Positions 5,606 through 7,672 of a stretch of DNA of 7,672 bases are shown here, piece by piece. Source of the stretch: PXRE01 sp964435625 (lineage in GTDB: Archaea > Halobacteriota > Halobacteria > Halobacteriales > PXRE01); the NCBI GenBank assembly GCA_964435625.1, contig CAYTAG010000167.1:1-7672 (forward strand), in the 5' to 3' direction. The translations under genes and the position numbers were made by a program. The notes beneath the pieces were generated by a model. The model had not been told where the DNA came from and did not search any database. It saw only the letters and a list, made by a program, of their open reading frames with translations. How positions within the stretch are numbered: position 1 is the stretch's first letter; the number at the start of each line of letters is the position of its first letter.

Positions 5606-6561
5606 GTCGGCACCCCCTCTCCGGCGGCGGGGTCGTCGGCCGCCCCTCCGACGTCCATCTCGTCGGTCGTGTAGGCGGTGAACACGTCCTCCAGGGACGC
5701 CCCCTCGGAGTCGACGTCCAGGATCTCGGTGCCCTCGTTGGTGAGCCGGGTGACGACCCTGGCCTTCGCGCGCGGGTCGCTGACCGAGACGAGCAACAGA
5801 CCGTCCTCGCTGGTGACCGCCTCGACGCCCTCGACGTCGGCGACGTCGACGGCTGGCGACTCGGCCACGCGCAGCTTCAGCTGGGAGCCGGCGCCGACCG
5901 CTTCCCGCAGCCCGTCGACGGTGTCGACGGCGACCAGCCGCCCCTCGTGGAGGATGCCGACCCGGTCGCAGGCGGCCTCGACCTGCCCGAGAATGTGACT
6001 GGAGAAGAACACGGTCGTGCCGCGGTCGGCCTCCTCGCGGACGAGTTCGCGCATCTGGCGGATGCCGTGGGGGTCCAGTCCGGACGACGGCTCGTCGAGG
6101 ATCAGCAGGTCGGGGTCGCCGACCAGCGCCATCCCGAGGCCGAGCCGCTGTTTCATCCCCTTCGAGTAGTCGGCGACCTGGCGCTCGGCGTCGGCGGCGT
6201 CCAGCCCGACCCGGTCGAGCAGGTCGTCGGGATCGTCGGCCGCGTCCTTCCAGTCGACGGCGAACTCCAGGTGGCGCCGGCCGGTCAGCCGGTCGTACAG
6301 GCCGAAGCCCTCCGGCAGGACGCCGATCCGCTCGCGGACCGCTTCCGACTCCTGGTGGGCGTCGCACCCGAGCACTTCGGCGCGACCGTCGGTCGGCCGG
6401 ATGAAGTCCAGCAGGAGGTTGATCGTCGTGGACTTGCCGGCGCCGTTCGGACCGAGGAAGCCGAACACCTCGCCCTCCTCGACGACCAGGTCCAGGTCGT
6501 CGACCGCCAGCACCGACTCCCCGAACCGCTTCGTCAGGCCCGTCGTTTCGATGATTGCCAT
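5602..6561 (-). CDS. ABC exporter ATP-binding protein (pair 2)
   Basis: The 319-residue cytoplasmic ATPase has Walker A GPNGAGKST (37-45), signature YSKGMKQR (132-139), Walker B LLILDEP (152-158), D-loop SSGLD and switch H189. As in ATPase 1, the Q-loop region has LPEG. A C-terminal regulatory-type extension follows residue about 225. I chose ATG 6561 (MAIIETTGLTKRFG), which aligns with the start of ATPase 1. The frame stays open to a TTG at 6591, but that would run through the promoter and the inverted repeat. The gene is the first of the minus-strand ABC block, divergent from the winged-helix regulator 102 nt away. That location, with two inverted repeats in the gap, suggests control by that regulator. 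Confidence 0.93.
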   Translation of the reverse strand: MAIIETTGLTKRFGESVLAVDDLDLVVEEGEVFGFLGPNGAGKSTTINLLLDFIRPTDGRAEVLGCDAHQESEAVRERIGVLPEGFGLYDRLTGRRHLEFAVDWKDAADDPDDLLDRVGLDAADAERQVADYSKGMKQRLGLGMALVGDPDLLILDEPSSGLDPHGIRQMRELVREEADRGTTVFFSSHILGQVEAACDRVGILHEGRLVAVDTVDGLREAVGAGSQLKLRVAESPAVDVADVEGVEAVTSEDGLLLVSVSDPRAKARVVTRLTNEGTEILDVDSEGASLEDVFTAYTTDEMDVGGAADDPAAGEGVPT

Positions 6562-6571
6562 TCTGGCCACA

Positions 6572-6589
6572 GTTTCAGTCCGCCGAAAC
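6572..6589. promoter_or_regulatory. Inverted repeat, candidate operator of ABC pair 2
   Basis: GTTTC (6572-6576) and GAAAC (6585-6589) are complementary across 8 nt. The site lies between the TATA-like box and the ATG at 6561, where a bound protein would block transcription. It resembles the repeat at 6608-6622 in its TTTCA left and GAAA right halves. Confidence 0.45.
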
Positions 6590-6595
6590 AAAAAA
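6586..6595 (-). promoter_or_regulatory. Probable TATA-like box of ABC pair 2
   Basis: On the minus strand TTTTTTGTTT is centred about 29 nt upstream of ATG 6561, implying a leaderless or near-leaderless transcript. It overlaps the right arm of the adjacent inverted repeat. It is the only AT-rich patch at a suitable distance. Confidence 0.45.
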
Positions 6596-6607
6596 CGGGG
6601 GCCACGG

Positions 6608-6622
6608 TTTCACGCGCTGAAA
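6608..6622. promoter_or_regulatory. Inverted repeat, candidate operator upstream of the regulator
   Basis: TTTCA (6608-6612) and TGAAA (6618-6622) are perfect complements around CGCGC. It ends 12 nt before the TATA box of the regulator gene and lies upstream of the divergent ABC promoter. A protein bound here could activate or repress either direction. Confidence 0.5.
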
Positions 6623-6634
6623 TCCCGACACTGA

Positions 6635-6641
6635 TTTAATA
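6635..6641 (+). promoter_or_regulatory. TATA box of the winged-helix regulator gene
   Basis: TTTAATA is centred 26 nt upstream of the GTG at 6664. This predicts transcription starting at or next to the start codon, a leaderless mRNA, and there is no Shine-Dalgarno sequence before the GTG. Confidence 0.65.
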
Positions 6642-6663
6642 CCCATTCACCAACACTTGCCGC

Positions 6664-7005
6664 GTGAGCGAGGAGTGCGACGTCGAGGAGGTTGCGGCCG
6701 TCCTCGAAGACGAGTGTGCCCGGACCATCCTCGCCAGCACGAGCGAACGACCGATGTCAGTCGAGGACCTCCACGAGCGCTGTGACGCCTCGAAGCCGAC
6801 GATCTACCGCCGCATCGAGGACCTGCGGGACTGCGACATGCTGGCGGCCCGGACCAGGCCCGACGAGGGGGGCCACCACTACGAGGTGTACAGCGCGCGT
6901 CTCGACCGCGTCACGGTCGAACTGGCCGACGGGGAGTTCGACCTCCACGTCGAACGCACCGAAGACATGTCAGACCGGTTCACTCGCCTGATCGAGGAGA
7001 TGTAA
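6664..7005 (+). CDS. Small winged-helix transcriptional regulator (ArsR-like fold)
   Basis: The 113-residue acidic protein is almost entirely one DNA-binding domain. Helix 1 is about residues 7-24 (EEVAAVLEDECARTILAST). Helix 2 is about 32-39 (SVEDLHER). Recognition helix 3 is about 43-57 (SKPTIYRRIEDLRDC). A wing of two strands spans about 61-92 (ARTRPDEGGHHYEVYSARL then VTVELADGEFDL). A short C-terminal helix (DRFTRLIEEM) could dimerise. No metal-binding cysteine cluster or separate sensor domain is apparent. It starts at GTG 6664, which fits a leaderless transcript from the TATA box at 6635. The gene is divergent from ABC pair 2 and followed after 2 nt by a membrane protein gene. I infer that it controls one or both. 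Confidence 0.88.
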   Translation: MSEECDVEEVAAVLEDECARTILASTSERPMSVEDLHERCDASKPTIYRRIEDLRDCDMLAARTRPDEGGHHYEVYSARLDRVTVELADGEFDLHVERTEDMSDRFTRLIEEM

Positions 7006-7007
7006 GG

Positions 7008-7313
7008 ATGGCAGCCATGCAACTCTCGGACGCCTCAGTGGCCGAACTCGTACTGGTCGCGAGCGAATTCGTCACCCTGTTTCTGGGGCTGGCGATCTCG
7101 TACATCGCCTACCGTGGCTACCGGCGCAACGACAGTCGGCCCATGCTGTTCATCGCGCTCGGGTTCGTGTTCGTCGTGGGCGTGCCCGGGCTGGTGGGCG
7201 GCCTCTACGCGTTCGCGGGGGTCGGCGACGAAATCGTGGTGGCCGGCATCACCCAGGTCAGCGAACTCGCCGGCATGCTGAGCATCTTCTACGCGCTGCG
7301 GACGAACTCCTGA
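7008..7313 (+). CDS. Small three-helix membrane protein partnered with the regulator
   Basis: The 101-residue protein has three hydrophobic segments, about 11-34, 45-70 and 76-98, with a basic loop YRGYRRNDSR after the first. Glu residues sit within or at the edges of segments 1 and 3 (ASEFVTLFLGL and QVSELAGML), which is unusual for a plain membrane anchor. There is no signal peptide or known catalytic motif. The start is ATG 7008, 2 nt after the regulator stop, with GAGGAG at 6994-6999 as a possible ribosome-binding site. ATG 7017 behind AAGGA is an alternative that loses three residues. I recall short haloarchaeal membrane proteins of unknown function next to such regulators (a DUF family), but cannot confirm the family here. 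A sensor or accessory role is inference. Confidence 0.85.
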   Translation: MAAMQLSDASVAELVLVASEFVTLFLGLAISYIAYRGYRRNDSRPMLFIALGFVFVVGVPGLVGGLYAFAGVGDEIVVAGITQVSELAGMLSIFYALRTNS

Positions 7314-7322
7314 GCGGGAAAT

Positions 7323-7672
7323 TCAGACGTGTTCGTCGAGGAACGCGACGATGCTGGTGTAGGCGTCGATGCGGTTCTCCAGTTTCGAGAAGCCGTGGCC
7401 CTCGTCCTCGAACACGAGCAGTTCGACGGGGACGCCCTGCTTCTCGGCCTCCTCGGCGACCTGTTCGGCCTCGCCGACGGGGACCCGCGGGTCGTTGGCG
7501 CCGTGGGCGACGAACAGCGGGGCGCGGACGTTCTCGACGTTGTTGATCGGGGAGATCTCCTCGAGGAACTCCCGGTCCTCGGCCAGGCTCCCGTACTCGG
7601 CCTCCCGAAGTTCGCGTCGCCAGTCGCCGGTGTTCTCCAGGAAGGTGACGAAGTTGGCGATGCCGACGATGT
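7323..7672 (-). CDS. S9-family peptidase / alpha-beta hydrolase, C-terminal part
   Basis: This gene runs off the right edge; only its last 115 codons are visible, ending at TGA (7323-7325 on the plus strand reads TCA). The segment has the end of an alpha/beta hydrolase fold typical of prolyl-oligopeptidase-like S9 enzymes. APLFVAHGANDPRVPV carries the catalytic Asp and FEDEGHGFSK the catalytic His, followed by a terminal helix. The nucleophile serine lies beyond the window. The upstream EISPINNVENVRAP stretch is also typical of the family. Such enzymes hydrolyse short peptides or aminoacyl esters in the cytoplasm. It converges on the small membrane protein gene with only 9 nt between the stops, so it is a separate transcription unit. 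Confidence 0.88.
   Translation of the reverse strand, partial: IVGIANFVTFLENTGDWRRELREAEYGSLAEDREFLEEISPINNVENVRAPLFVAHGANDPRVPVGEAEQVAEEAEKQGVPVELLVFEDEGHGFSKLENRIDAYTSIVAFLDEHV

Noticed and set aside
5606..6367. Upstream extension of the permease 2 frame through ATPase 2
   Set aside because: The extension is an Arg/Gly-rich shadow of the ATPase gene; the GTG at 5605 with GTGA coupling gives an N-terminus matching permease 1.
1551..6622. The 10-bp repeat at 1551-1584 as a binding site of the winged-helix regulator
   Set aside because: It shares TTTCA/TGAAA outer halves with the repeat at 6608-6622, but the arms and spacing differ greatly (24 nt against 5 nt between these halves).
1..7672. 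CRISPR array, insertion sequence, rRNA gene or replication origin
   Set aside because: No regularly spaced repeats, transposase, rRNA sequence or repeated origin elements were seen on either strand.

Overview
The window most likely comes from a haloarchaeon. The main gene block has strongly GC-rich third codon positions, the soluble proteins are rich in Asp and Glu, genes start leaderless or nearly so behind archaeal AT-rich (TATA-type) boxes, and the protein set (paired ABC-2 exporters, a small winged-helix regulator, a small three-helix membrane protein, an S9 peptidase) fits Halobacteria. No species can be named from the sequence alone.

Layout. (1) Positions 1-2150 are visibly less GC-rich (about half G+C by eye) and look like accessory DNA. 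They hold a 460-residue phospholipase-D-like protein on the minus strand, a spacer with several inverted repeats, a tRNA-Thr(GGT)-like gene whose acceptor and T stems carry mismatches, and a gene-poor stretch with a probable remnant or non-ATG small membrane-protein ORF. (2) Positions 2225-6561, all minus strand and about two-thirds G+C by eye, hold two tandem ATPase-permease pairs of the ABC-2 exporter type followed by a NUDIX hydrolase. Transcription order is ATPase 2, permease 2, a short gap with its own promoter, ATPase 1, permease 1, NUDIX. Within each pair the stop and start codons overlap by 4 nt. (3) Positions 6664-7313, plus strand and divergent from the ABC block, hold a leaderless winged-helix regulator and, 2 nt downstream, a small three-helix membrane protein. 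(4) Positions 7323-7672 hold the C-terminus of a convergent S9-family (prolyl-oligopeptidase-like) hydrolase that runs off the window.

How the parts may work together (inference). The regulator and the first ABC operon share a 102-nt divergent promoter region with two TTTC...GAAA inverted repeats. One lies between the TATA-like box and the start codon of the ABC operon and the other just upstream of the regulator's TATA box, as expected for a local regulator controlling both directions. The small membrane protein co-transcribed with the regulator could be a sensor or partner. The two exporters are paralogues that still share an almost identical 72-nt Walker A patch. The tRNA and PLD region resembles the edge of an integrated or decayed genomic island, but no integrase and no second tRNA copy is visible here.
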